Numbered from the stretch's first letter, positions 1 through 5,739 are shown. The stretch is DNA of 5,739 nt from Acidobacteriota bacterium (GCA_019247865.1 JAFBAJ010000745.1:1-5739); one strand, 5' to 3'. A program made the numbers and translations. The notes: generated by a model from the sequence alone, not told the origin.

Positions 1-45
1 GAGCGCGGCAATCAGGAAGCGCAGGATTGCTTTGAGCTTACTCAC
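1..45 (-). CDS. start of an unidentified gene downstream of smc (partial)
   Basis: A GTG codon at 45-43 overlaps the smc stop codon (44-42) in a four-base GTGA arrangement and opens a frame that runs off the window edge after 15 codons. The visible N-terminus reads MSKLKAILRFLIAAL: three basic residues in the first nine, then a hydrophobic run. That is the pattern of a signal peptide or an N-terminal membrane anchor. No Shine-Dalgarno sequence precedes the GTG, so if it is used, translation probably restarts from ribosomes finishing smc. The gene would then share the smc transcript. Function cannot be named from 15 residues. The stop-overlapping start and the plausible export signal support a real gene, but the fragment is short and the start could lie elsewhere. 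Confidence 0.5.
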   Translation of the reverse strand, partial: MSKLKAILRFLIAAL

Positions 46-3000
46 TCGAATTTAACAGAGACGAGTTTCGAGACGCCAGCCTCTTCCATCGTCACGCCGT
101 AGAGCGCGCGTGCCATCTCCATCGTGCGCTTGTTGTGTGTGATGACGATGAACTGCGTCTCTGTTGCCATCTCGCGAATCTTTTCGGTGAAGCGGCCGAC
201 GTTGGCTTCGTCGAGCGGCGCGTCCACTTCGTCGAGCAGGCAGAAGGGCGACGGGCGATAATGAAAGATGCCGAGCACGAGCGCGAGCGCGGCCATAGCC
301 TTTTCGCCGCCCGACAGCAGGAGCACATTTTGCAGGCGCTTGCCCGGCGGCTGCGCGATGATGTCGATGCCGGATTCGAGCACGTCTTCGGTGTCGATGA
401 GGCTCATCTCGCCGCGACCGCCGCCGAAGAGCTGTATGAAGAGCTCGCCGAAGTTGCGATTGATCTGCTCGAAGGCCTGACGGAAACGCTCTCTCGAACG
501 GCGTTTGATCTCGCGCAGCGCCTCGTCGGTCGAAGCGATGCCGTCCATGATGTCCTGCCGCTGGCCGGTCAGGAATTGCAGGCGCTCTTCGTTCTCGGCC
601 AGCTCTTCGAGCGCCATCATGTTGACCGCGCCGAAGCCTTCGATGCGCGCACGCAACTCTTCGACGCGCGCACGCCCTGCTTCGAGGTCGAACTCTTCGT
701 CCGCAGCAGCCTCGCGCGCCAGCTCTTCGAGCGATTGATTGAGTTCCGAGGCGCAGGCTTCGCGGACGTAACCGAGCTTGGCCGAAGCCTCCGCGCGCTG
801 CACTTCAAGCTCTGCGCGTGCGTCGCGTGCGGCGGCGGCGCGGCGATTCAGCTCCGCCAGTTCGGCTGCGAGCGCGTCCGCCTTCTCGCGTGCGCTGGCG
901 AGTTGCGCGGCGCTCGCGGCGATGAACTGCTCTTCGCGCGTGCGCTCCTCTTCGACGCTGCCCGCGCCCTCTTCGATCTCTGTGATCGAGCGACGCAGCT
1001 CTTCGAGCCGCGCGGACGCTTCGGACATCTCTGCGCTGAGGCGTTCCAGGCGCGACTCAAGCTCGGCCTGCTCGGACTCCATCCGCCTGAGTTCGGCGGC
1101 GGATGAGCGGCGACGTTCGGCGGCTGCGGCTGCGGCTGCGCGCTGCTCGCCCAGCAATTCGTTTTCGGCTTCAGCTTCGCGGCGCGCGGCGGCCAACTGC
1201 GTGGCAGCCTGCGCGACCGTCTCAGCCGCCGCGAGGCGCGCGGCCTCAGCCGTCGCGGCTTCCGCCAAAGAGTTGGCCCGGCGCTCTTCGACCTCTGACC
1301 GTTCGGCGGCGACGCGCGCGGCATCGTCCGCCACGACGCGCATGTGTCTTTCCGCGCGCTCGATCTCCTGCGCGAGCGTGTGCGCGTTCATCTCGCGCGC
1401 CAAAGCGTCGCGCTCCTCGCGCCCGATGACTTCGTTGAGGAGCACGACCGCGTCTTCGAGCGCGGTCAACTGCGTGCGCGCCTGCGTCAGACCCGCTTCG
1501 GCGGCCGAGAGTTCAGCTTCGAGCTCGTGCGCGCGCGTCTCCAGCTCGCGCATCTCGCGTTTGAAAGCGAGCAGCCCCGCGCCCTCTTCCGGCGCGCGTT
1601 CGTCTCCGGCGTTGACGAGCTGCCCGCCCGCGACCCAATCGCCCGCCACGGTCGCGCACATCTCGCCCGTCGAGAGCGACAGCGCAAGCGCGCCTTCGAG
1701 GTCTGCGGCGAGCCGCGCGTTCATTCTCTGCGGAGCCGTGCGCCGCAGGACTTCCATGATCTCCGGCGGCGCGCCGAGCAGGTCGCCGACACGATAGCTC
1801 TCAAGATTTTCAACCGGTAAAGACTCGCCGACGTTTCTCTCGGCCTGCGAAGCAGCGACCTGCTCCGCTTCCGTGACCTCTTCGCTCGCGCCGTGCAAGC
1901 CGACGACGAGGAAGCTGGCGCGGCCTGCGTCATGCGCGCGGAGCCACGCGGCGGCACGCACCGCGTCGTCCGGCGTCGGCACGATGACCGATTGCAGCGA
2001 CGCGCCGAAGACTCCTTCGACAATGCGTTCCCAGCGCGGCGCGACGTTGAGCATGTCTGCGAGCGTGCCCATGAAATGAAAATCTTCGGTCGTCTCGCCC
2101 GTCGAGAAGAGACGCTGCACGGCCGGCGAATAGTAGGCGCGCCGCTCGTCCAGCTCTTTCAGTGTGTCCAGGCGATGACGGTTGCGCGAATAGTCATCGC
2201 GCACGCGCGCGTGCAGGGCTTCAGTGTCCGAGACGGCTTCGTGTCCCTGCACGACCTTTTCGACGGCGGCCTCGCGTTCGGCCACGAGGCCGGAGAGATG
2301 TTCGCGCGCGCGTTCGATCTCGGCGTTCAGCTTCTCGGCGTCGGCCGCGCGCTCGGCGTGAATGGCTGCGGCGCGCACGCCCTCGCGCTCAAGGCCGTCG
2401 GCCTGAAGCAGCAGTCTTTCGAGCGCGGATTCGAGCTGGCGGCTGATCTCCATCAGGCGCTCTGTGACGGCCGTGTGGGTCAGGAGCTCTGCGCGCGCGC
2501 GTTCGATCTCGGCCTCGGCTTCGGCGGCTTCGACGAGCCGCTGCGTGTAGGCCGCTTCGGCGGACTGTAAGAGCTGCGCGCTCTCTTCGCTCTCAAGTTT
2601 TTGCAGGCTGTCGCGTTCGCGCAGGCGCTCGCATTCGGACGCGACCTGTGCGAGACGTGCGCGCAAGGTCTCTGTCTCCCGCTCAAGATCGCCGCGCCGT
2701 TTTTCGAGCGCGATGACCTGTTCCTGCTGGTAGGCCAGCTCGCGCGTGCGACGGTCGCGCTGAAGGGCTGCTTCGGCCGCGTTGGCGCGTGCGGCGGAGA
2801 GCGAGTCTTCGAGCGTGCGTGCTTCCTGCGTCGCGCGCTGTGCGTCCTCTTCGCGCGCGGCGAGTGACTCGCTGATGCTGCGCTCTTCGCGCGCGGCTTC
2901 GTCGAGTGCGGCGCGCGTCTCTTCTAACAGAGTAGCCAGGCTGCGCTCCTCCGCGACGTAGACGCGGCGCAGAAGCTCGCGCAGCTCTTCTCTGAGCACG

Positions 3001-3950
3001 CGATAACGACGCGCCTTCGCGGCCTGACGGCGGAGGCTGTTGACCAGGCGGTCGATCTCGGAAATGATGTCGGAGATGCGGTTGAGGTTCGAGCGCGCGC
3101 TTTCAAGCCTTGCTTCGGCGGCGCGCTGGCGGACGCGAAACTTGGTGATGCCCGCGGCCTCTTCGATGAGCGTGCGGCGATCCATCGGCTTGGCCGAGAG
3201 GATCTGGCCGATGCGCCCCTGCTCGATGATGGCGTAATGCGCGCCCGCGAGTCCCGTCCCGGAGAAGAGATCCTGAATGTCGCGCAGGCGGCAGGCGCGG
3301 CCGTTCAGGAGATACTCGCTCTCGCCCGAACGATAGAGCCTGCGCGTGACCGAGACGGATTCGCCCGGAGCGAACTCAAAGGCCATGCGGCTCGGCCGCC
3401 AGTGACGCTTCGCCTGCGGCTTAGAGCTTTTAACAACTTCGCCATTCTCCGCCGGCACTACTACTGCGGGCAGGGAAGCGGCGGCGGCCTCACCTGCTTC
3501 ATTGCCCTCGACATTAATAACAGCAGCGCCTTCAACCGTCGCCGTCCCTTCGATCAGGAGCGGCGCGGCGGCGGCCTCTTCCAACGTCTCCGCCGGCGCC
3601 TCTTCAAACGCCACGCTGCGCTCGTCTATCTCTTCGAGCGTCGAATCGATGTCTTCGATGTCCGGCTCGTGCTCGACCGTCTCGTCGCGCACCATGTGGA
3701 GGACGACTTCGGCCATCCCGCTCGGCGGGCGATTGCGCGAGCCCTGAAAGATCACGTCCTTCATCTCCGCGCCGCGCAGGTGCTTGATGCGCTGCTCGCC
3801 CAAGACCCAGGCGATGGCGTCTGCGACGTTCGATTTGCCGCAGCCGTTGGGGCCGACGACCGCCGTGATGCCGTCGCCGGTGAAGACCAGCTCCGTGTGG
3901 TCTGCGAAGGATTTGAAGCCGGTGATGTCTAAGCGTTGAAGTTTGAACAT
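42..3950 (-). CDS. smc: chromosome segregation protein SMC (structural maintenance of chromosomes ATPase)
   Basis: SMC homodimers act on the nucleoid, usually with ScpA and ScpB, as ATP-driven loop extruders that compact and separate daughter chromosomes. The 1302-residue product has the full family layout. The N-terminal head has Walker A GPNGCGKS (residues 33-40), LRG (58-60) and Q-loop Q244. A first coiled coil spans about 271-615, a hinge about 620-785, and a return coil about 790-1105. The C-terminal head has FGAVN (1106-1110), signature LSGGEK (1212-1217), Walker B FCLLDEVD (1236-1243) with the expected DE pair at 1240-1241, D-loop D1247 and H-loop H1272. No catalytic residue looks lost. 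The ATG at 3950 begins MFKLQRLDITGFKSF, the canonical SMC start. An in-frame GTG at 4016 would add 22 unrelated residues and sits only about 10 bases after the predicted transcription start. No Shine-Dalgarno is visible. Oddities are a roughly 100-residue acidic insertion in the head, a smaller one in the hinge, and a very Ala-rich return coil including seven consecutive alanines (938-944). scpA and scpB are not in this window. Confidence 0.98.
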   Translation of the reverse strand: MFKLQRLDITGFKSFADHTELVFTGDGITAVVGPNGCGKSNVADAIAWVLGEQRIKHLRGAEMKDVIFQGSRNRPPSGMAEVVLHMVRDETVEHEPDIEDIDSTLEEIDERSVAFEEAPAETLEEAAAAPLLIEGTATVEGAAVINVEGNEAGEAAAASLPAVVVPAENGEVVKSSKPQAKRHWRPSRMAFEFAPGESVSVTRRLYRSGESEYLLNGRACRLRDIQDLFSGTGLAGAHYAIIEQGRIGQILSAKPMDRRTLIEEAAGITKFRVRQRAAEARLESARSNLNRISDIISEIDRLVNSLRRQAAKARRYRVLREELRELLRRVYVAEERSLATLLEETRAALDEAAREERSISESLAAREEDAQRATQEARTLEDSLSAARANAAEAALQRDRRTRELAYQQEQVIALEKRRGDLERETETLRARLAQVASECERLRERDSLQKLESEESAQLLQSAEAAYTQRLVEAAEAEAEIERARAELLTHTAVTERLMEISRQLESALERLLLQADGLEREGVRAAAIHAERAADAEKLNAEIERAREHLSGLVAEREAAVEKVVQGHEAVSDTEALHARVRDDYSRNRHRLDTLKELDERRAYYSPAVQRLFSTGETTEDFHFMGTLADMLNVAPRWERIVEGVFGASLQSVIVPTPDDAVRAAAWLRAHDAGRASFLVVGLHGASEEVTEAEQVAASQAERNVGESLPVENLESYRVGDLLGAPPEIMEVLRRTAPQRMNARLAADLEGALALSLSTGEMCATVAGDWVAGGQLVNAGDERAPEEGAGLLAFKREMRELETRAHELEAELSAAEAGLTQARTQLTALEDAVVLLNEVIGREERDALAREMNAHTLAQEIERAERHMRVVADDAARVAAERSEVEERRANSLAEAATAEAARLAAAETVAQAATQLAAARREAEAENELLGEQRAAAAAAAERRRSSAAELRRMESEQAELESRLERLSAEMSEASARLEELRRSITEIEEGAGSVEEERTREEQFIAASAAQLASAREKADALAAELAELNRRAAAARDARAELEVQRAEASAKLGYVREACASELNQSLEELAREAAADEEFDLEAGRARVEELRARIEGFGAVNMMALEELAENEERLQFLTGQRQDIMDGIASTDEALREIKRRSRERFRQAFEQINRNFGELFIQLFGGGRGEMSLIDTEDVLESGIDIIAQPPGKRLQNVLLLSGGEKAMAALALVLGIFHYRPSPFCLLDEVDAPLDEANVGRFTEKIREMATETQFIVITHNKRTMEMARALYGVTMEEAGVSKLVSVKFE
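3381..3689 (-). other. acidic Ala/Glu-rich insertion within the SMC N-terminal head
   Basis: Between MAEVVLHM (residues 79-86) and SVSVTRRLYRSGESEYLLNG (198-217) the protein carries about 99 more residues than Bacillus subtilis SMC has between the same landmarks (by recalled sequence, about 22 residues from AEV to VTRR there, 121 here). The first half is strongly acidic (clusters of Glu/Asp such as EHEPDIEDID and EEIDE). The middle is Ala/Val/Gly-rich. The end turns basic (KSSKPQAKRHWRPSR). No Walker or signature motif lies inside, and the reading frame is uninterrupted, so this is a tolerated insertion and not an assembly error. It is likely a disordered loop on the outside of the head. Boundaries are approximate. 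Confidence 0.8.
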
Positions 3951-3961
3951 GCGTGCAGTCG

Positions 3962-3996
3962 TTTCGGTTTCCGGCAGCGCCCCGGGGCGGCCGAAA
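3962..3996 (-). promoter_or_regulatory. GC-rich hairpin in the smc 5' leader
   Basis: The leader contains complementary arms tttcgg (3962-3967) and ccgaaa (3991-3996). These enclose a perfect 12-base palindrome, cgccccggggcg, at 3978-3989. In the smc transcript this should fold into a stable structure ending about 12 bases before the ATG. No uridine tract follows, so it is not an intrinsic terminator. It occupies the zone where a ribosome-binding site would be expected, and none is seen there. An effect on translation initiation or mRNA stability is possible but only inferred. Confidence 0.45.
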
Positions 3997-4030
3997 ACAC
4001 AGCCGCTAGAGCACACCTCAAGAGAGCGAC

Positions 4031-4060
4031 ACTATATGTTGGAGTCAGGAGAGTTGTCAA
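4031..4060 (-). promoter_or_regulatory. sigma70-type promoter for smc
   Basis: On the minus strand a perfect -35 box TTGACA (4060-4055) is followed, after 18 bases, by a -10 box TATAGT (4036-4031), five of six matches to the consensus. The expected transcription start is near 4023-4027, giving a leader of about 75 bases before the smc ATG at 3950. The promoter lies just downstream of the terminator of the preceding gene, as expected for an independently transcribed smc. The local sequence is AT-richer than its surroundings, which adds support. Confidence 0.8.
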
Positions 4061-4084
4061 ACCCTATTCCGGCCGGGGAAAAGC

Positions 4085-4127
4085 AAAAAAGCAGGGGCTG
4101 TGAATGATCGTTCACAGCCCCCGCTTT
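4085..4127 (-). terminator. intrinsic terminator of the FG-GAP repeat gene
   Basis: A strong inverted repeat pairs ggggctgtgaa (4094-4104) with ttcacagcccc (4111-4121) over 11 perfect base pairs around a six-base loop. After one A/C mismatch it continues with aaagc/gcttt (4088-4092 and 4123-4127). On the minus strand the stem runs into six T residues (complement of 4085-4090), the standard layout of a Rho-independent terminator. It lies about 170 bases beyond the stop codon of the gene at 4301 and immediately before the smc promoter. The plus-strand side has only a weak T-rich tail (gctttgtt), and no plus-strand gene needs it. Confidence 0.88.
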
Positions 4128-4141
4128 GTTACAGCCTCCGA

Positions 4142-4290
4142 GGCCAGTTGCGAGCTTCCTTTGCTGGCCGTCTGACGGGCGACCGGATTCCAAGCTGTTC
4201 CTGCTCCTACTCCCCCCAGCAAATTATTCGGAGCAGGACCAGCGCGGGCCGGTCGCCCGCCGGACATCGGAGACCGCAAGCCCCCGATGT
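4142..4290 (-). repeat. cluster of nested inverted repeats in the 3' untranslated region
   Basis: This non-coding stretch, between the FG-GAP stop codon and its terminator, contains several inverted repeats. Outer stem: 4176-4186 with 4249-4259 (cgggcgaccgg/ccggtcgcccg, 11 perfect pairs). Nested within it: 4194-4207 with 4230-4243 (tcctgctcc/ggagcagga plus gctg/cagc across one mismatch, 13 pairs), with a 22-base loop that is C-rich then AT-rich. Flanking hairpins: acatcgg/ccgatgt (4264-4270 and 4284-4290) and ggccag/ctggcc (4142-4147 and 4164-4169). It could be a structured RNA element, a 3'-end stabiliser, or a dispersed REP- or MITE-like repeat. I do not recognise it as a known family. Confidence 0.6.
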
Positions 4291-4300
4291 TCGTTTCCCG

Positions 4301-5739
4301 TTAGGGAATGTAACCGGCAGGTACGCCCACGTCGCCGGTCGCGCCGAATTGCACTGCGCTAAAGGCTCCGGTCGAGCTGGAGAGCGCGTACCAGTTGCCG
4401 TCTGATGGGCGGAAGACAGCCAGGTCGGTCTTGCCGTCGCCGTCGAAGTCCGCCGGCTGCGGCTGGTCGCCGTTGGCTCCGAACTGATCCGCCTTGAGCG
4501 CTCCAGTCGAGCTGAGCAGGATGTACCAGTATCCTGTCGCCGGACGGAAGACAGCGATGTCAGTCCGGTTGTCCCCGTCGTAATCACCGGGCACGACCGT
4601 GTCGCCGCTGGCTCCCCACGCCTGCCCGATCAGATTGCCTGTCAGGCTGGAGAGGATGTACCAGTTGCCGTTGGACGGTCGGAAGACCGCGACATCGGCT
4701 TTCGTGTCGCCGTCGAAATCTCCAGTCACAGGACGATCCGTGCTGAGTCCCCACTGCTGGACTCTGAGGCCGCCGGTCGTGCTGAGCATGATGTAGAAGG
4801 TGCCTGCCGACGGGCGGAAGACAGCCATATCGGTCTTGCCGTCACCGTCATAGTCGGCCTGCACGGGGATGTCCGTGCTCGTGCCGAAGGCCTGTGCGAT
4901 GAAGGCGTTGTTGGAACTCTGCATGATGTACCAGGTTCCGTTGAACGGGCGGAAGACGGCCGTGTCGGTCATCCCGTCACCGTCAAAGTCTCCCGGCGTG
5001 ATCTTGTCGCCGCTGCTGCCGAAGGCCGCACCGCGCGTCGCGCCGTTCGAGCTGAGCTGGATGTACCAGCTGCCCGTGTTGGGTCTGAAGATCGAGCGGT
5101 CGGAGCGACCGTCCATGTCAAAGTCAGCACGACGGCGTCCGCTGTTGCCCGGCGAAGGCGAAGGCGAAGCAGTCGGAGACGGCGACGCGGTCGGCGATGC
5201 GCTCGGAGAAGGTGATGCCGAAGGCGAAGCCGACGGGCTCGGGCTCGCGCTGGGCGAAGCCGAAGGCGAAGGCGATGCGCTCGGAGAAGCCGACGGCGAC
5301 GGAGACGCGCTCGGTGATGCGGAGGGCGACGGCGAAGCCGAAGGAGATGCGCTCGGCGACGGAGAGGCCGAAGGCGAAGCCGATGGAGACGGCGACGCGC
5401 TGGGCGAACCCGAAGGCGAGGGCGAAGCTGAAGGTGAACCGCTCGGGCTCGGGCTCGCACTGGGCGAACCGCCCGGCGAAGGCGAGCCGACCGGCGTGGA
5501 CGAGAACGTCCCGGCCAGCACCGTCGTGCTGCCGTTGACCAGCGCCACGGTCGAGCCGCTCGTGATGTTCGGCACGTTGCCGCTGCCGTAGTAGGTCTCT
5601 ATGTGAAAGTAGCCGTTGGAGAACTGATCGATACCCATCTGTCCGGCGCTCGCGCCGTTGACCACCACGTTGAGCAGCGTGCCGACGGGCAGGTTGACGC
5701 TGCCCGCAGAGACGGTCAGCTCGCGACGGCCATCCAGGC
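4301..5739 (-). CDS. secreted or surface FG-GAP/VCBS-repeat protein with Ser/Pro-rich linker (5' end outside window)
   Basis: The frame is open to the window edge, giving 478 visible residues. The GTG near 5668 is internal, because the same frame continues upstream as LDGRRELTVSAG and onward. Three parts are visible. A beta-rich module of about 85 residues (GRREL...VNLPVGTLLNVVVNG...VPNITSG...TTVLAGTF) comes first. It resembles a domain I associate with Acidobacteriota exported proteins. Next is a Ser/Pro/Ala linker of about 120 residues. Last are six exact 45-residue repeats, each opening with a DxDxDG-type calcium loop followed by AVFRP and WYI, and the protein ends in GVPAGYIP. FG-GAP/VCBS repeats normally build an extracellular beta-propeller that binds Ca2+ and mediates adhesion or scaffolding. 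The linker is typical of exported multidomain proteins. A signal peptide and any catalytic domain would lie upstream, out of view. No sorting signal (LPXTG, PEP-CTERM, C-terminal membrane helix) is seen. The specific function is unknown. Confidence 0.92.
   Translation of the reverse strand, partial: LDGRRELTVSAGSVNLPVGTLLNVVVNGASAGQMGIDQFSNGYFHIETYYGSGNVPNITSGSTVALVNGSTTVLAGTFSSTPVGSPSPGGSPSASPSPSGSPSASPSPSGSPSASPSPSASPSASPSPSASPSASPSPSASPSASPSPSASPSASPSPSASPSASPSPSASPSASPSPSASPTASPSPTASPSPSPGNSGRRRADFDMDGRSDRSIFRPNTGSWYIQLSSNGATRGAAFGSSGDKITPGDFDGDGMTDTAVFRPFNGTWYIMQSSNNAFIAQAFGTSTDIPVQADYDGDGKTDMAVFRPSAGTFYIMLSTTGGLRVQQWGLSTDRPVTGDFDGDTKADVAVFRPSNGNWYILSSLTGNLIGQAWGASGDTVVPGDYDGDNRTDIAVFRPATGYWYILLSSTGALKADQFGANGDQPQPADFDGDGKTDLAVFRPSDGNWYALSSSTGAFSAVQFGATGDVGVPAGYIP
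4316..5125 (-). repeat. six tandem 135-bp units encoding 45-residue FG-GAP/VCBS repeats
   Basis: Six units, each exactly 45 codons with no insertion or deletion between them, occupy 5125-4991, 4990-4856, 4855-4721, 4720-4586, 4585-4451 and 4450-4316. The shared pattern is D(F/Y)DGDGxTDxAVFRPxxGxWYIxxSSxGxxxxxxFGxxGDxxxPx. The first unit departs most (DFDMDG, SIFRP) and lacks the glycine of the first loop position. The fourth and fifth have T and N in place of the second loop glycine (DFDGDT, DYDGDN). The aspartates of the Ca2+ loop are kept in all six. At the DNA level, units three and six share the longest common stretches around the GGCGGAAGACAGCCA word (plus-strand reading), which suggests unequal duplication history. 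Confidence 0.93.
5150..5470 (-). repeat. ten tandem 30-bp units encoding the ASPSASPSPS linker
   Basis: From 5470 down to 5171 there are exactly ten 30-base units with the peptide pattern (G/A)SPSASPSPS. The first three start with Gly, the next six with Ala, and the tenth has two Thr for Ser (ASPTASPSPT). A shorter tail, ASPSPSP, occupies 5170-5150. The peptide is almost invariant while serine codons are mixed (TCG, AGC, TCT, TCA, TCC, AGT), so the DNA copies have diverged at synonymous sites. Units one and eight remain nearly identical in DNA. Such Ser/Pro/Ala stretches act as extended, protease-resistant and often glycosylated linkers in exported proteins. That role here is inferred. Confidence 0.93.

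Noticed and set aside
597..1010. Recurring word agctcttcgag on the plus strand
   Set aside because: It is the complement of Leu-Glu-Glu-Leu codons that recur in a coiled coil; spacing is irregular, so no regulatory or uptake motif is implied.
135..1106. Plus-strand open frame of 323 codons opposite smc
   Set aside because: It lies wholly antisense to the conserved C-terminal half of smc, has no recognisable domain, and is explained by high GC content and the Glu/Leu/Arg-rich coiled-coil codons on the other strand.
1121..1140. Short hexanucleotide run (cggctg repeated about three times)
   Set aside because: It encodes part of the seven-alanine stretch in the SMC return coil and is too short to be treated as a separate microsatellite.
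778..1797. Plus-strand open frame of 339 codons, extremely Ser/Arg/Ala-rich
   Set aside because: Its composition is that of an antisense shadow of Ala/Glu/Arg coiled-coil codons; there is no plausible fold or ribosome-binding site.
1893..2570. Plus-strand open frame of 225 codons opposite the smc hinge and coil
   Set aside because: Antisense to conserved smc sequence, with no domain signal and no promoter.
3237..3932. Plus-strand open frame of 231 codons opposite the smc head
   Set aside because: It mirrors the conserved Walker A region of smc and has no independent coding evidence.
3951..4016. Upstream GTG start for smc adding 22 residues
   Set aside because: The added residues do not resemble SMC N-termini and the predicted transcription start leaves almost no leader; the ATG at 3950 is preferred.
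4101..4114. Near-palindrome around GATC as a possible operator
   Set aside because: It is the loop and upper stem of the terminator, which explains the symmetry fully.
4100..4405. Small plus-strand open frames across the intergenic hairpins
   Set aside because: They begin in the terminator stem and run antisense into the FG-GAP gene; there is no ribosome-binding site or domain.
5171..5470. Ten 30-bp units considered as a CRISPR array
   Set aside because: The units are directly adjacent with no spacers and form a continuous coding frame.
4869..5591. Plus-strand open frame of 240 codons with Gly/Glu/Asp/Ala repeats
   Set aside because: The GEGEAxGD-type repeat is just the complement of the Ser/Pro/Ala linker and FG-GAP units; the minus-strand frame has real domains.

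Overview
The window is GC-rich bacterial chromosomal DNA, and every gene I can support lies on the minus strand. Reading in the direction of transcription (high to low coordinates), it holds the 3' part of a gene for a surface or secreted FG-GAP/VCBS-repeat protein, a structured 3' region ending in an intrinsic terminator, a sigma70-type promoter, a complete smc gene, and the first 15 codons of another gene that overlaps the smc stop.

The best guess for the host is an Acidobacteriota member, perhaps Blastocatellia. This rests on the SMC head and neck wording (for example GLAGAHYAIIEQGRIGQIL followed by RRTLIEEAAGITKF) and on the FG-GAP repeat with an AVFRPSNGxWYI core. Both resemble proteins I associate with that phylum. 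The placement is an inference from memory, with no database search behind it.

Region by region: 1-45 is the start of an unknown gene with a lysine-bearing, then hydrophobic N-terminus, in GTGA overlap with the smc stop. 42-3950 is smc, 1302 codons, longer than the roughly 1150-1200 residues usual for bacterial SMC. Most of the excess is an acidic, Ala/Glu-rich insertion of about 100 residues in the N-terminal ATPase head. 3951-4030 is the smc leader, with a GC-rich hairpin. 4031-4060 is the promoter. 4085-4127 is the terminator of the upstream gene. 4142-4290 holds four further inverted-repeat stems in the 3' untranslated region of that gene. 4301-5739 is the FG-GAP gene, truncated at the window edge. 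It encodes a beta-rich module, a Ser/Pro/Ala linker of ten 10-residue units, and six 45-residue Ca2+-loop repeats.

The two main genes look transcriptionally separate: a terminator followed by a strong promoter lies between them, and their functions (cell-surface or extracellular versus chromosome organisation) do not suggest a joint pathway. smc and the gene after it probably share a transcript and may be translationally coupled. I see no RNA gene, CRISPR array, insertion sequence or defence system here. The most unusual items are the SMC head insertion and the nested hairpins between the genes.
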